Shown: positions 17,472-26,387, counted from the stretch's first letter. The stretch: DNA of 38,956 bases from Lacticaseibacillus songhuajiangensis (GCF_003946025.1 NZ_RHNR01000025.1:1-38956), one strand, 5' to 3'. Made by a program: numbers and translations. Notes: generated from the letters alone by a model not told the origin.

Positions 17472-18351
17472 GTCCGTCAGCGTAAGTCTGCGCCCGCAAG
17501 GGTGCGACCTCTACTTTAAGCGGTTTGCATACCGCCGCAAGGCGGTGGGGCGGCAACTCCGGTAGGAGTGCGCTTGGGCTTCGCTCCGCGGGAACTGCGT
17601 CGGCGGGGACCGTTCAGGCCTCCGTTGGAGTCCTTCACTGGCAGAATTGCCGCAAAATCGGCGTCAATTCCGCGCTCCCGACATTAGCATGTGCAGCCTC
17701 GGCGAAAAACCACGCCGAGTCTCCAAATGCTAATGTTTTCGCCGACTCCGCCCCCGCCCGCTACGCCCAAGCGTACTCCTACCTCCGTGGCCGACACGTT
17801 ACTGAGTCAAAAACATCGCAGAGACCAAGCAACAACGTGCTGACAACTCTGGAGCTAATGTCCAACGGTTCAGGAGAACCTTAAACCGGATGATGAAGGG
17901 TTCCTGAATTCAAGCTACAAACTGTGGTACCAGTTCGAGAAGATAGATGAATCGCTCTCTGTGCCAATATTTCTCAGTCACATGGCCTCCGTACACGGTA
18001 CTCCCGCTAGTGTAGCCTTGAAACGTCCACCACCGGATTATTGTTGTAGCACTTAGGGACTGGGGCGGCTTGGTGGAGTGAACGCAGGTAGGTGGCGCGC
18101 AAAGAACATGAACAGCCCATACAACCGGCGTAAGCCGCATTGTATGGGCTGTTCATGTTCGGGGTAAAGCTTTTTGCCAAGGGCTTTGGCAAAAAGTTTA
18201 GCGGTAGCCTGGTTTGCCAGGCGAGAGCGACCCCGCGCCACCTGCCTGCGGGCACGTAACCAAGCCGCCCCAGTCCCGACCTTCGGTCTAACCACTATTT
18301 TCGAACCGAGCATCCTTGCGGATGAAGGTTTCATGACTCACGCTGACGGAC
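17472..18351 (+). ncRNA. Large multibranched structured element, copy A (about 880 nt)
   Basis: No protein-coding gene is credible here; the stretch is a nested set of long helices. An outer closing helix GTCCGTCAGCGTAAGTC (17472-17488) pairs with 18335-18351 (17 bp, one mismatch). Inside are two large domains. Domain 1 is closed by 17562-17579/17765-17782 (18 bp, one G-U), with inner helices 17599-17605/17740-17746, 17644-17649/17665-17670 and 17682-17690/17727-17735. Domain 2 is closed by 18056-18074/18259-18277 (19 bp, perfect) and 18084-18099/18234-18249 (16 bp, one G-U), and holds three hairpins, one with a perfect 21-bp stem (18104-18124/18140-18160). Several small stems are capped by GNRA-type loops (GCAA, GTAA). 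The plus orientation is inferred from similarity to copy B. The function is unknown. It resembles large ornate bacterial RNAs in size, but I cannot assign it to a family. Confidence 0.75.
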
Positions 18352-18355
18352 AGTA

Positions 18356-19216
18356 TTAGTACTCCTCACCCAGATAAGCGCGCATGGCGTCGAGCTGGTC
18401 GCGCATCTCGGTGCGGCCAGTCTGGTACAGTTCAGCGAGCTTGTCGGTGTCGCCTTCCAATCGCTTAACAGCAACGGGTTGCTGCGGTGCGAGAACGAAG
18501 GTCTTGCCGGCCTTTTCCATCTCGTCCAGCTTGTCGGCCTGGCGGTTGTACATCTCCGGACGTGCAATCGCGGCCTGCACGAATTCAGGGTACTGGCCAA
18601 AAGCCCTGCTGTACGCCTGCGCCAGAACCGGCGACGTTGCACCTTTCCGGTATTCCCGGTTGCGGGTGCGGATGACAACCACTTTGTCGTAACCAGACAA
18701 GCGCGCAAAGTCGAACGGAATGGAATCGGCAATCCCACCGTCCAGACACAGACCGAGTCCCGTTTGTACAGGTTTCGAGATAAATGGCATTGCAGACGAC
18801 GCCTTCAGGTTGGCAACCAGATCCTTGCCCTGCGGATTGTGGAAGTAAACCGCGCGGCCATGTTCCATCGCGGTTGCCACCACGATGAATTCCATGCGCG
18901 ATGTGCGGTAGGTTTCTTCATCGAAATCTTCCCAACCATTGCCGTGCTTCGCAAATAAATAGTCCAGATTGATAATATCCTTGCGGCGTAATGCCCGCCG
19001 CAGTGAAATGTAATTCTTATCATGGCGGTAGTTCACGTTAATATTAGTGGTGCGGCCGCGCTGCTGCGAAATGTAATTCGTTCCGCACAGTGCACCCGCG
19101 GAAACACCGATAACGGTGCTAAAGAAAATTTTGTTATCTAGCAACGTGTCGAGCACTCCTGCGGTATACTCCCCGCGCAGTGCGCCACCCTCAAGTACTA
19201 ATGCCGCTTTATACAT
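18356..19216 (-). CDS. Patatin-like phospholipase family protein
   Basis: A 286-residue putative lipid acyl hydrolase. The oxyanion-hole Gly-rich start LVLEGGALRG (7-16), the nucleophile elbow GVSAG (37-41, Ser39) and the catalytic Asp in LDGG (Asp159) are all intact, giving a Ser-Asp dyad. No signal peptide, so it is likely cytoplasmic or peripheral. The RBS GGGGATGAG precedes ATG 19216. The stop lies only 5 nt from the end of structured element copy A on the opposite strand, so the gene lacks a conventional terminator of its own. Confidence 0.9.
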   Translation of the reverse strand: MYKAALVLEGGALRGEYTAGVLDTLLDNKIFFSTVIGVSAGALCGTNYISQQRGRTTNINVNYRHDKNYISLRRALRRKDIINLDYLFAKHGNGWEDFDEETYRTSRMEFIVVATAMEHGRAVYFHNPQGKDLVANLKASSAMPFISKPVQTGLGLCLDGGIADSIPFDFARLSGYDKVVVIRTRNREYRKGATSPVLAQAYSRAFGQYPEFVQAAIARPEMYNRQADKLDEMEKAGKTFVLAPQQPVAVKRLEGDTDKLAELYQTGRTEMRDQLDAMRAYLGEEY

Positions 19217-19395
19217 ATGTGCTCATCCCCTTTGTTACCCGCTATTTTACGTTAATAACGGCAGTGATGCTAGTGATTACAAAATTGCAAACGTTATTTT
19301 TGAAAAAGCTTTAGCCTTAACGCTTTCAGAAACACAAAAATCCGTCGGATCTCCACCAGAGGACAACAACGACGAATTTTCGGCAAATAATCGTG

Positions 19396-21336
19396 CTATG
19401 CAATTTCTGTCTTGGGTGCGAGCTTCGTTTTGCCGAGTAGCACCGAACTGGTGACGACCGACAGCGAGCTGAAGGCCATGGCCAGACCGGCCAGCTCTGG
19501 GCTCAGCGTGAGTCCTGCCGCAGCGAAGACACCGGCCGCAACTGGAATCCCCAACACTTTGTAGATGAACGCCCAGAAGAGGTTCAGCTTAATGCGCTTG
19601 AAGGTCTTCTTGCTGATGGCCAGCGCGCGGTCCACATCGCGCAAGTCGTTTTTCACCAGCACGATGCCACCAGACTCGATGGCAATATCCGTACCCGAGC
19701 CCATCGCAATGCCGACGTCGGCAGTCGTGAGGGCCGGCGCATCGTTGATGCCATCACCAACAAAGGCCACCTTACCGTCCTGCTGCAGGCGCTTGATGGC
19801 GGCCGCCTTATCAGCGGGCATGACATCCGCTATCACGTCGTCAATCCCGACCTGATCAGCAATCGCGCGCGCGACCTTTTCATTATCACCCGTCAGCATG
19901 ACGGTCTTCAGGCCGCGGGCGTGCAGTGCCGCAATCGCCGCGCGTGAAGTTGGCTTCGCTGCGTCCTGAATGGCAATCAGACCAATTACCTGATTATTGC
20001 TGCCAACGTAAACCACCGTCTTAGCTTCCGCCTGCAACCGGTCTGCCTGCGCAATCAGCTCTGGCGTTGCCGCGCCTGGTGTGAGCAACTTACTGTTACC
20101 TGCAAAAGCCGTTTGCCCCGCAATCGTTGCCTGCACACCGCGACCTTCCAGCGCCCGGAAATCGGAAGCAGTGGCCGGCTGAATTTTGGCAGCCTGAGCT
20201 GCGGCCGTAATCGCACTGGCCAGCGGATGTTCAGAGTCAGCTTCCAAACTCGCGGCGAGCGTCAGTACTTGCTGCCGGTCACCGACAACGTCCGTCACGA
20301 CCGGCTTACCCACGGTGATGGTGCCGGTCTTGTCGAACACAATCGTGTGCACATCGTCGGCCGCTTCAAGCACCTCACCATTTTTAATCAAAATCCCCAT
20401 CTTCGCGCTGCGGCCAGTACCGACCATGAGCGCTGTTGGTGTGGCTAGACCCAGTGCACACGGACAGGCAATAACGACCACAGCGACGGCATAAATCAGC
20501 GCGCTCGCCAGCGAGGTACCCAGAAACACGTACCAGACCAGAAAAGTTGCAATCGCCAGCATCAGCACCACGGGCACGAAGATGTTGGCGACTTTGTCCG
20601 TCAGCTTCTGAATGGGCGCGTGGCTCGTCTGCGCCTTTTTCACCAGCTTCACAATCTGCGCCAGCATGGTGTCCCCGCCGACTTTTTCAGCCCGAAAAAT
20701 CAGGGTGCCGTTGCTATTAATTGTTGCCCCAATGACTTTGTCGCCGTTTTTCTTAGTTACCGGCATACTTTCACCAGTCACCATAGACTCATCCACGGTC
20801 GAACTGCCGTCAGTAATCACCCCGTCGACAGCAATCTTCTCGCCGGGTTTGACCTTGACCAGGTCGCCCGCTTGAACGGCACTGATTGGCACACGGACAT
20901 ACTGCCCATCGCGGAGCACGGTGGCCTCCTTCGCCTGCAGGTTAACCAGTTTCTCCACGGCACTGGACGCACTAGTGCGCATCCGTTCCTCAAACACCTG
21001 CCCTAAGAGCACGAAGGTCACAACGAACGCGGCACTTTCAAAATATACGGGTTGGCGCGTAATCATGGCGTAAATGCTGTAAACATAAGCCGTCGCCGTC
21101 CCAATAGCCACCAAGGTGTCCATGTTGGCGTGGTGTTTCTGGAAAGACGCCCAGGCGCTGGTGACGAAGGGACCCGCGGCCACCACCATGATAATGGAAG
21201 TAAGCGCGAATTGCGTCCATTCACCGCCCGGCAGCATGAAGCCCAGCGGCATGAAGCCCAGCGGCATGAAAAGCATGTTGGCGAGCATTGGTAGTGACAG
21301 CACCAACGCAATCCAGAACCGCTTGGTGACGCTCAT
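19396..21336 (-). CDS. Copper-type P1B ATPase without N-terminal metal-binding domain
   Basis: A 646-residue heavy-metal transporting P-type ATPase. It has TGES (188-191), CPC in the membrane (291-293), the phosphorylated DKTGT (335-339), an SEHPLA motif, and GDGINDAP. It starts directly at the membrane region with no CxxC domain. A short duplicated Met-rich motif [10 protein letters not shown] lies near residue 24-33 and arises from a 15-bp tandem repeat at about 21240-21269. The usual copper-site YN of TM7 reads YK (FIYKVLGIP), and TM8 reads [12 protein letters not shown] where Asn is usual. Cu(I) export is expected from context. ATG overlaps the preceding cupredoxin stop by 1 nt. Confidence 0.92.
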   Translation of the reverse strand: MSVTKRFWIALVLSLPMLANMLFMPLGFMPLGFMLPGGEWTQFALTSIIMVVAAGPFVTSAWASFQKHHANMDTLVAIGTATAYVYSIYAMITRQPVYFESAAFVVTFVLLGQVFEERMRTSASSAVEKLVNLQAKEATVLRDGQYVRVPISAVQAGDLVKVKPGEKIAVDGVITDGSSTVDESMVTGESMPVTKKNGDKVIGATINSNGTLIFRAEKVGGDTMLAQIVKLVKKAQTSHAPIQKLTDKVANIFVPVVLMLAIATFLVWYVFLGTSLASALIYAVAVVVIACPCALGLATPTALMVGTGRSAKMGILIKNGEVLEAADDVHTIVFDKTGTITVGKPVVTDVVGDRQQVLTLAASLEADSEHPLASAITAAAQAAKIQPATASDFRALEGRGVQATIAGQTAFAGNSKLLTPGAATPELIAQADRLQAEAKTVVYVGSNNQVIGLIAIQDAAKPTSRAAIAALHARGLKTVMLTGDNEKVARAIADQVGIDDVIADVMPADKAAAIKRLQQDGKVAFVGDGINDAPALTTADVGIAMGSGTDIAIESGGIVLVKNDLRDVDRALAISKKTFKRIKLNLFWAFIYKVLGIPVAAGVFAAAGLTLSPELAGLAMAFSSLSVVTSSVLLGKTKLAPKTEIA

Positions 21337-21605
21337 CAGTCAACCACCACGGTGCCGCTGAACATGTCCATGCCACAGCTGTAGTTAAACTCGCCAGCTT
21401 TGTCAGTTGGCACGTCAAAAGTCTGCGCCACATTCAGCGGTAAGTCGCTGGCAAAATGCAGGTCGGCGGAGTGTACCTGATCCAAGCACCCCTGATCACT
21501 GGTGCGCGTGAAGCGCAGTGCAGCGGGCTGCCCCTGCTGCAAATGGACGACGGCGGGGCTGTATCCGCCCGCAACGGTCACATCAACAATTTGTTTTGTA
21601 TTCAT
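21336..21605 (-). CDS. Cupredoxin-domain protein, small and leaderless
   Basis: An 89-residue protein with one cupredoxin-like domain: [20 protein letters not shown], then [13 protein letters not shown] and the copper-loop [15 protein letters not shown] with Cys and Met ligands. No signal or membrane segment, so it appears cytoplasmic. ATG 21605 is chosen since AAGGAGACGAAGAAT precedes it. It is paralogous to the upstream membrane-anchored cupredoxin and may hand Cu to the ATPase encoded next (inference). Confidence 0.85.
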   Translation of the reverse strand: MNTKQIVDVTVAGGYSPAVVHLQQGQPAALRFTRTSDQGCLDQVHSADLHFASDLPLNVAQTFDVPTDKAGEFNYSCGMDMFSGTVVVD

Positions 21606-21625
21606 ATTCTTCGTCTCCTTAAAAG

Positions 21626-22000
21626 CTATTCCACGATCAACTTGCCGTGGAACATGTCCATGCCGCATGCCCAGTCGTACTCACCCGGCTTACTGGTATC
21701 AATCTGAATCTGCTCAGTCTGTCCCTGCGGCAATTCTTGGTTAATCCCCAAATCCGCGAACACCACGTGGTCTAAGCAAGTGGACGCATCTTGGCGGGTA
21801 AAGTTCAGCGTCGCCGGTACGCCCTGTTTCAGCACGACGCGTTCGGGAGAGTAACCGCCCTTGACCTCGATATCCACACTCTGACCGGCAGCAGTCGCCG
21901 TCGCATTAGCCGTCGCGACCACATGCTTACCGAAAAACCACCAGCTTATAACGGCGATGAGCGCCAGGCCGGCGAGGAGCACCACCATTTTCACTAGCAT
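21626..22000 (-). CDS. Membrane-anchored cupredoxin-domain protein
   Basis: A 124-residue protein with an N-terminal transmembrane anchor (MLVKMVVLLAGLALIAVISW) followed by a cupredoxin-like domain (VDIEVKGGYSPERVVLKQG, CLDHVVFADLG, YDWACGMDMFHGKLIVE). The His of CLDH and the Cys and Met of ACGMDM are likely copper ligands. ATG 22000 overlaps the copY stop by 7 nt, giving translational coupling. It probably binds copper on the outer face of the membrane, complementing the soluble paralogue encoded downstream. Confidence 0.87.
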   Translation of the reverse strand: MLVKMVVLLAGLALIAVISWWFFGKHVVATANATATAAGQSVDIEVKGGYSPERVVLKQGVPATLNFTRQDASTCLDHVVFADLGINQELPQGQTEQIQIDTSKPGEYDWACGMDMFHGKLIVE

Positions 22001-22440
22001 GTGGCACCAGCTTTCATGTCGCAATCTTCAGGCAAGCAGTTGCAGGCCACCATCTCGGGCGCATCTTTGGCCTTCTCAGCCAGCGCGGCCTGCAATTGCT
22101 TAATGTCGCCCGCACTCAGTTCGGTTTCTTCTATTAAGTGGAGCAGTACCTGACCCTTCTTCATGTTACAAAAATGCTTGAAGAGATCCGTACCGGAATC
22201 CGCCATGGCGGCCTGCTCGGACACTGCGGGGTGGTAGACGAACTTGCGCCCATCTTTTTCTGTCGTCAGGGCCTGTTTTTCGACCAAGCGCCGCAAGAGC
22301 GTCTTAATCGTGGATTCTGTCCAATCCCGTTTTTCTTGCATCAGCTTGATGATGTCGCCGCTGTGCATGTCGCCCATCGTCCAAATCACCCGCATAACTT
22401 CCCACTCCGCGGTGGTCATTTCTTTTGCTACATCAGCCAT
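21994..22440 (-). CDS. copY: CopY/TcrY-family copper-responsive repressor
   Basis: A 148-residue repressor of the BlaI/MecI winged-helix class: MTTAEWEVMRVIWTMGDMHS, TIKTLLRRLVEKQALTTEKDG. The C-terminal metal motif reads CNCLPEDCDMKAGATC. The classical CopY motif is CxCx4CxC; here the fourth Cys is replaced by Met two residues after the third, and an extra Cys ends the protein. Copper should displace Zn and release it from the two cop boxes at its own promoter. It is first gene of the operon copY-cupredoxin-cupredoxin-ATPase. Confidence 0.92.
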   Translation of the reverse strand: MADVAKEMTTAEWEVMRVIWTMGDMHSGDIIKLMQEKRDWTESTIKTLLRRLVEKQALTTEKDGRKFVYHPAVSEQAAMADSGTDLFKHFCNMKKGQVLLHLIEETELSAGDIKQLQAALAEKAKDAPEMVACNCLPEDCDMKAGATC

Positions 22441-22463
22441 GGTAATGTCTCCTTATTTACGTT

Positions 22464-22514
22464 TACGTTTGTAACCCACTTCAATAGAATAAGCCTAACG
22501 TTTACACCTGTCAA
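22464..22514 (-). promoter_or_regulatory. copY operon promoter with two cop boxes
   Basis: On the minus strand TTGACA (22509-22514), a 17-nt spacer and TATTCT (22486-22491). Cop box 1, TACACCTGTCA (22503-22513), overlaps the -35. Cop box 2, TACGTTTGTAA (22464-22474), lies just after the start site. Each matches KACANNTGTAM at 10 of 11 positions. Autoregulation by CopY is expected. Confidence 0.85.
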
Positions 22515-22536
22515 CGGTGGATGCAAAATTAAACAA

Positions 22537-22602
22537 TTGACAGTCGAATCGCACATACTTACCATGATAAGTAGTGGTGCCATCCTTGTGGCACCGCTAT
22601 TT
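22537..22602 (+). promoter_or_regulatory. Promoter and leader hairpin of MFS gene
   Basis: TTGACA (22537-22542), 17 nt, TACCAT (22560-22565). The short leader contains a hairpin AGTGGTGCCA/TGGCACCGCT (about 22573-22597) followed by ATTTTA, which could act as a weak attenuator or stabilise the mRNA 5' end. Confidence 0.55.
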
Positions 22603-22623
22603 TAAATATAAAGGGGTTATAGC

Positions 22624-24045
22624 GTGAATCAACACACAAATCAGCAGGAGAACCAAGCAAAGCCGCAAGCGACCAATCCACTCGTCGTTGTCGCGGTCGT
22701 TGCCCTCATGTCCTTCATGGGCATTCTCACGGAAACGTCAATGAACGTCACCTTTCCGGCGCTGATGAAGCAATTCAATATCTCACTTAGCACCGTGCAG
22801 TGGGTAACATCAGGTTACTTACTAACAGCCGCACTCGTCATGTTAACGTCCGCGTACATGAAAAGACGATTCACGAACCGGCAACTGTTCATCGCCTCAG
22901 CCTTGATGTTCATTGTCGGTGATCTGATTTGTGCCCTCGCACCCGCATTCTGGGTGCTACTCCTTGGCCGCCTCATCCAGGCTGGCTGTGTCGGTCTGTG
23001 CACGCCGCTCATGGTGAACATCATTCTGGACGTCGTGCCGCGCAGTAAGCTTGGCACTTACCTCGGCATCGCAAACCTCATCATCTTAATTGCCCCTGCT
23101 ATGGGTCCGACTTTTGGGGGTGCGGTCGTCGCTTTTGCCAGTTGGCGAATGATTTTCTGGATGACATTACCACTGGCCGTCATCTTGCTACTACTCGGCC
23201 AAAAGCAGATTAAACAGTACACGCCAACGCGGCGCTACGCTTTCGACTGGACGCGCTTTGCCCTACTCGCGATTGCGCTGATTAGTCTAATTGTGGGGAT
23301 TAACGCACTCGGTTCGGCCAACAACATTGAATTCATCGTGTTGCTGCTGGTCTGCATTGCCGGCTTCGCACTCTTCTACAAACTCAGTAAAACCGCGACG
23401 AAAGAGCTTTTCTCACTGAACGTTTTCAAAAGTCCAGCCTTCCTTTACAGTTTCCTGCCCTACATTATTGTGCAGTTTGCCAATATCGGGATGAACGTCT
23501 TGCTACCTAACTACGTCCAAGATGTGTTCGCGGCCAGTTCGCTACTCGGCGGCCTCGTGCTACTACCCGGTAGTCTGTTCAACGGCTTCGGCCAACCATT
23601 CTACGGCTGGTTGCTCGATCATTTTGGCGCGAAGCTGCCGCTGTACCTCGGCGATATTATGTTTACGATCATGCTCGCCGCACTCGCAGCAGTCGGCAGT
23701 CGTGTCGGCGTCACCGGCGTCACCATCGCCTACTTAATCTTTGCAATTGGCCGCTCCATGATGTTCAGCAATACCGTGGCGTACGGTCTTAAACTCATCG
23801 ATAAGGAATTACAAAATGATGCCAACGCCCTCTACAACACTGGCCAACAGGTTTCCGGTGCCATTGGGACGACAGTCATCACCCTCATGATGAACAGTGT
23901 GCACACACCAGGTGCAACCCACGCGCAGAATATTGCAACGGGTAGTGGCATTGTCTTCCTGTTCCTGACCTTGCTCGGGATTGTGGTCTTCATCTTGTTC
24001 CACAAACTGGTCAATCTTAAGGGCATAACACCAGCGGATAAATAA
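22624..24045 (+). CDS. MFS drug-efflux transporter, DHA2 type (14 TM)
   Basis: A 473-residue proton-coupled efflux pump of the EmrB/QacA group. Motif ETSMNVTFPALMKQFNIS, then VQWVTSGYLLTAALVM, marks TM1-2, and GPTFGGAVVAFASWRMIFWM carries motif C. Fourteen hydrophobic segments are visible. Substrates are unknown. GTG 22624 follows AAAGGGG. It is divergent from the copper operon but has its own promoter; the nearby cop boxes lie upstream of its -35, so copper control of this gene is possible but unproven. Confidence 0.9.
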   Translation: MNQHTNQQENQAKPQATNPLVVVAVVALMSFMGILTETSMNVTFPALMKQFNISLSTVQWVTSGYLLTAALVMLTSAYMKRRFTNRQLFIASALMFIVGDLICALAPAFWVLLLGRLIQAGCVGLCTPLMVNIILDVVPRSKLGTYLGIANLIILIAPAMGPTFGGAVVAFASWRMIFWMTLPLAVILLLLGQKQIKQYTPTRRYAFDWTRFALLAIALISLIVGINALGSANNIEFIVLLLVCIAGFALFYKLSKTATKELFSLNVFKSPAFLYSFLPYIIVQFANIGMNVLLPNYVQDVFAASSLLGGLVLLPGSLFNGFGQPFYGWLLDHFGAKLPLYLGDIMFTIMLAALAAVGSRVGVTGVTIAYLIFAIGRSMMFSNTVAYGLKLIDKELQNDANALYNTGQQVSGAIGTTVITLMMNSVHTPGATHAQNIATGSGIVFLFLTLLGIVVFILFHKLVNLKGITPADK

Positions 24046-24058
24046 GTGAATCGCAACA

Positions 24059-24111
24059 AAAAGACGTGCTAGCGCGGCAGTATTTTGCCAGGTTAGCACG
24101 TCTTTTTGCTT
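24059..24111. terminator. Bidirectional terminator
   Basis: AAAAAGACGTGCTA pairs with TAGCACGTCTTTTT around an inner GGCA/TGCC stem. It separates two convergent MFS genes. Confidence 0.93.
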
Positions 24112-24125
24112 TTCTTGAACCGGAA

Positions 24126-25295
24126 TTAACGGGCACTCACGTTCATTTCCTTGCGGTAAATCAGGTAAACCAGCAAGGCAAACGGCAACGTCAGCATCAG
24201 CACTGGGTAGAACATCGTGTGCGGCAGCATATCAAACAGCACCCCACCGATGATTGGCCCGAGCACCATCCCCGAATCCATGCCGATATAGAAGGTCCCG
24301 TTCGCCAATCCCTGCTCATTCATCGGCGCAACGAGCAGTGCAGTGGCCTGGCAAACCGAGTACATCAAACCGTAACCGCCAGCCAAACCAAACGCGGCGA
24401 TAAACAGCATCCAGTTGTTGTACAGCGCGTAGAGACCGAACATCCCCACCAGGTTGCAGGCAATCCCCGCAAACAGGAAGAGTTTGAAGGGCACGCGGTC
24501 AAAGTAGTCCTTCAGTACCAAACGCAATGCAAGCAAAATCACGGCATAGATGATGAAGAAACTTCCCGTTGCCACGTGCAGGTGCCGACTGGCCACGTAC
24601 TCCACGATGTAGGACTGCGTGGCAAAATACGGAATCGACAAGATCATGATAATCAGGGCAACCGGGACGACTTTAGGTTGCACAATCCGCAACTTGCCGG
24701 CCGGTGCCTTGGCAACCTCGGCCAGCGGCTTGCCGCGATCAATCGTGAACTGAATCAGAATCATGAGCGCCGCGCTGAAAACGGCAGCACAGAGAAAGGC
24801 CAGCCGGTAGCCGAACTGTTTGTAAACAAAAATCCCCAGTGCCGGCGCCACGGCCATTCCCAGTGCGTTCATCATGCCGTAGTAGCCCATCCCCGTGCCG
24901 ACGCGGTTACGCGGCAGCAGTCCGGACAACCAGGTCGCCATACAGATGGAGCACAGCGCGAAACCGAGACCGTTGAGCACGCGGAAGATGGCCACCATCC
25001 ACGGCGCCACGGCTAGCGCGTAACCCACCGCGGCCGTCAGGAGCAGTGCGCCGCCGATGAACGCCAGCCGGTACTTCGAGACCTGATCGGTCAGTCGACC
25101 AGCGAACGGACGGAAAATAAGGGACACGAAGTTCATTGCCGCTGCAATCACACCGGCGAGTAGCGCGCTGGCGCCAACACTGGTAGTAAAGCCCACAATC
25201 AATGGGTTCATGAGCATGGACGCGGACATGTAGCAGAACGCGCCGAGCAAGATGAGCACCGTATCACGGGTGAATAATGATTTAGATGAGTTCAC
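24126..25295 (-). CDS. MFS transporter (12 TM)
   Basis: A 389-residue major-facilitator protein. TM1-2 contains GAFCYMSASMLMNPLIVGFT, the loop 2-3 motif A is RPFAGRLTDQVSKYR, and motif C-like GMGYYGMMNALGMAVAPALG lies in TM5. It resembles the YfcJ/arabinose-efflux-like group; substrate unknown. GTG 25295 is chosen because AAAGAGG is 7 nt upstream, while the open frame extends further 5' without an RBS. A TATAGT lies upstream on the minus strand but its -35 is weak. Confidence 0.87.
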   Translation of the reverse strand: MNSSKSLFTRDTVLILLGAFCYMSASMLMNPLIVGFTTSVGASALLAGVIAAAMNFVSLIFRPFAGRLTDQVSKYRLAFIGGALLLTAAVGYALAVAPWMVAIFRVLNGLGFALCSICMATWLSGLLPRNRVGTGMGYYGMMNALGMAVAPALGIFVYKQFGYRLAFLCAAVFSAALMILIQFTIDRGKPLAEVAKAPAGKLRIVQPKVVPVALIIMILSIPYFATQSYIVEYVASRHLHVATGSFFIIYAVILLALRLVLKDYFDRVPFKLFLFAGIACNLVGMFGLYALYNNWMLFIAAFGLAGGYGLMYSVCQATALLVAPMNEQGLANGTFYIGMDSGMVLGPIIGGVLFDMLPHTMFYPVLMLTLPFALLVYLIYRKEMNVSAR

Positions 25296-25448
25296 AATTA
25301 GGCCTCTTTCAGAAAATTCGCTTGCTACAACTATACCACACCTTATTTTGGCATTAGTTGCACATGCGACTACGCGCCGCGACACTGGGCAGTTGCGTAG
25401 CGGATTCACGCCTGCAGGTCAACGCGGATACGCGTTACAATCGAAACG

Positions 25449-25477
25449 TGTACACCTAGTATTGAAAACCATATAAT
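25449..25477 (+). promoter_or_regulatory. degV promoter
   Basis: TGTACA (25449-25454), 17 nt, TATAAT (25472-25477), followed by AAAAAGGAG before ATG 25515. Confidence 0.6.
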
Positions 25478-25514
25478 AGTGGCAATCATTTGATCAAAAA
25501 GGAGAAACAGCGCC

Positions 25515-26375
25515 ATGACAGACAAAATTGCGATTATCGTGGATTCCGGTTCTGACGTTCCCCAAACCGTGCTCCAGCAGCACGCCAACATTAAGGTGGT
25601 GCCGCTAACCGTCACCTTCGGCAGTGAGAATTATCAAGACAGCGTGGATATTACGCCGGATGAATTCTACACGCGCCTCGAAACCAGTGCGCAGCTGCCC
25701 AGCACAGCCAGTCCCGCACCTTTTGCCGCGCAAAGCAAAATGCAAGAACTGTTTGACGAGGGTTACACGCATATCCTGGGCATCACCATTGCCGGTGCCC
25801 TGTCTTCAACGCAGCAATCCTTCAAGCTGGCCGCCGCTGAATTCCCGGCCGGCACAGTTGAAGTGCTCGACAGCCGTAGTGTCGGAATTGGCAGTGGCCT
25901 CCAGGCAACGTACGCGCTGGACCTGATTGCATCCGGCGTAACTTTTGCCGAGCTCATCAGCAAGGTCGAAGCGTCCATCAACCGCAGTCGCGTCTTCTTC
26001 TACATCCCCACGCTGGAATACCTGCAGGCCGGTGGCCGCATCGGCCGGGTCGCCGGTTTGGTCGGGAGCGTCCTCAAGATCAAGCCGGTCATCTCCTGCG
26101 CCGACGACGGCGTCTACTACACCGTCACCAAGGCGCGCTCCGAAGCCAAGGCCGTGGGCAAAATGATTGCCGAAGCCGCCCAGGTTGCGGCCGGCGCGCA
26201 GCAAGTCAGCATCGCTGTTGCCCACGGACATAATCCCGAACTCTTGCAGCGCACCTGCACCCAGCTGGAAGCCGCCACCGGCCGGCCGGTGAACTACACC
26301 GGTGACGTTTCACCCGCACTGGGCGTCCACACTGGGCCCGGTTTGGTGGGGATTACGGTACAGGTCGCAGACTAA
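25515..26375 (+). CDS. DegV family fatty-acid-binding protein
   Basis: A 286-residue cytosolic lipid-binding protein of the DegV/FakB family, which presents fatty acids to the kinase FakA for uptake into phospholipids. Visible signatures are IIVDSGSDVP (7-16), the central SSTQQSF and LDSRSVGIG, and the strongly conserved YLQAGGRIGRVAGLVGSVLK with KPVIS. The C-terminal GPGLVG closes the domain. It is monocistronic; fakA is not in the window. Confidence 0.93.
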   Translation: MTDKIAIIVDSGSDVPQTVLQQHANIKVVPLTVTFGSENYQDSVDITPDEFYTRLETSAQLPSTASPAPFAAQSKMQELFDEGYTHILGITIAGALSSTQQSFKLAAAEFPAGTVEVLDSRSVGIGSGLQATYALDLIASGVTFAELISKVEASINRSRVFFYIPTLEYLQAGGRIGRVAGLVGSVLKIKPVISCADDGVYYTVTKARSEAKAVGKMIAEAAQVAAGAQQVSIAVAHGHNPELLQRTCTQLEAATGRPVNYTGDVSPALGVHTGPGLVGITVQVAD

Positions 26376-26387
26376 CCAGCCACGCAA

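Noticed and set aside
17525..17884. A 119-codon open frame (plus) between asnA and the patatin gene
   Set aside because: It lies inside the nested helices of copy A, and copy B does not preserve the frame while preserving pairing.
17472..18351. Assignment of the large element to GOLLD or ROOL RNA
   Set aside because: Size and branching are similar, but I cannot recall or verify the family consensus from sequence alone, so no family name is given.
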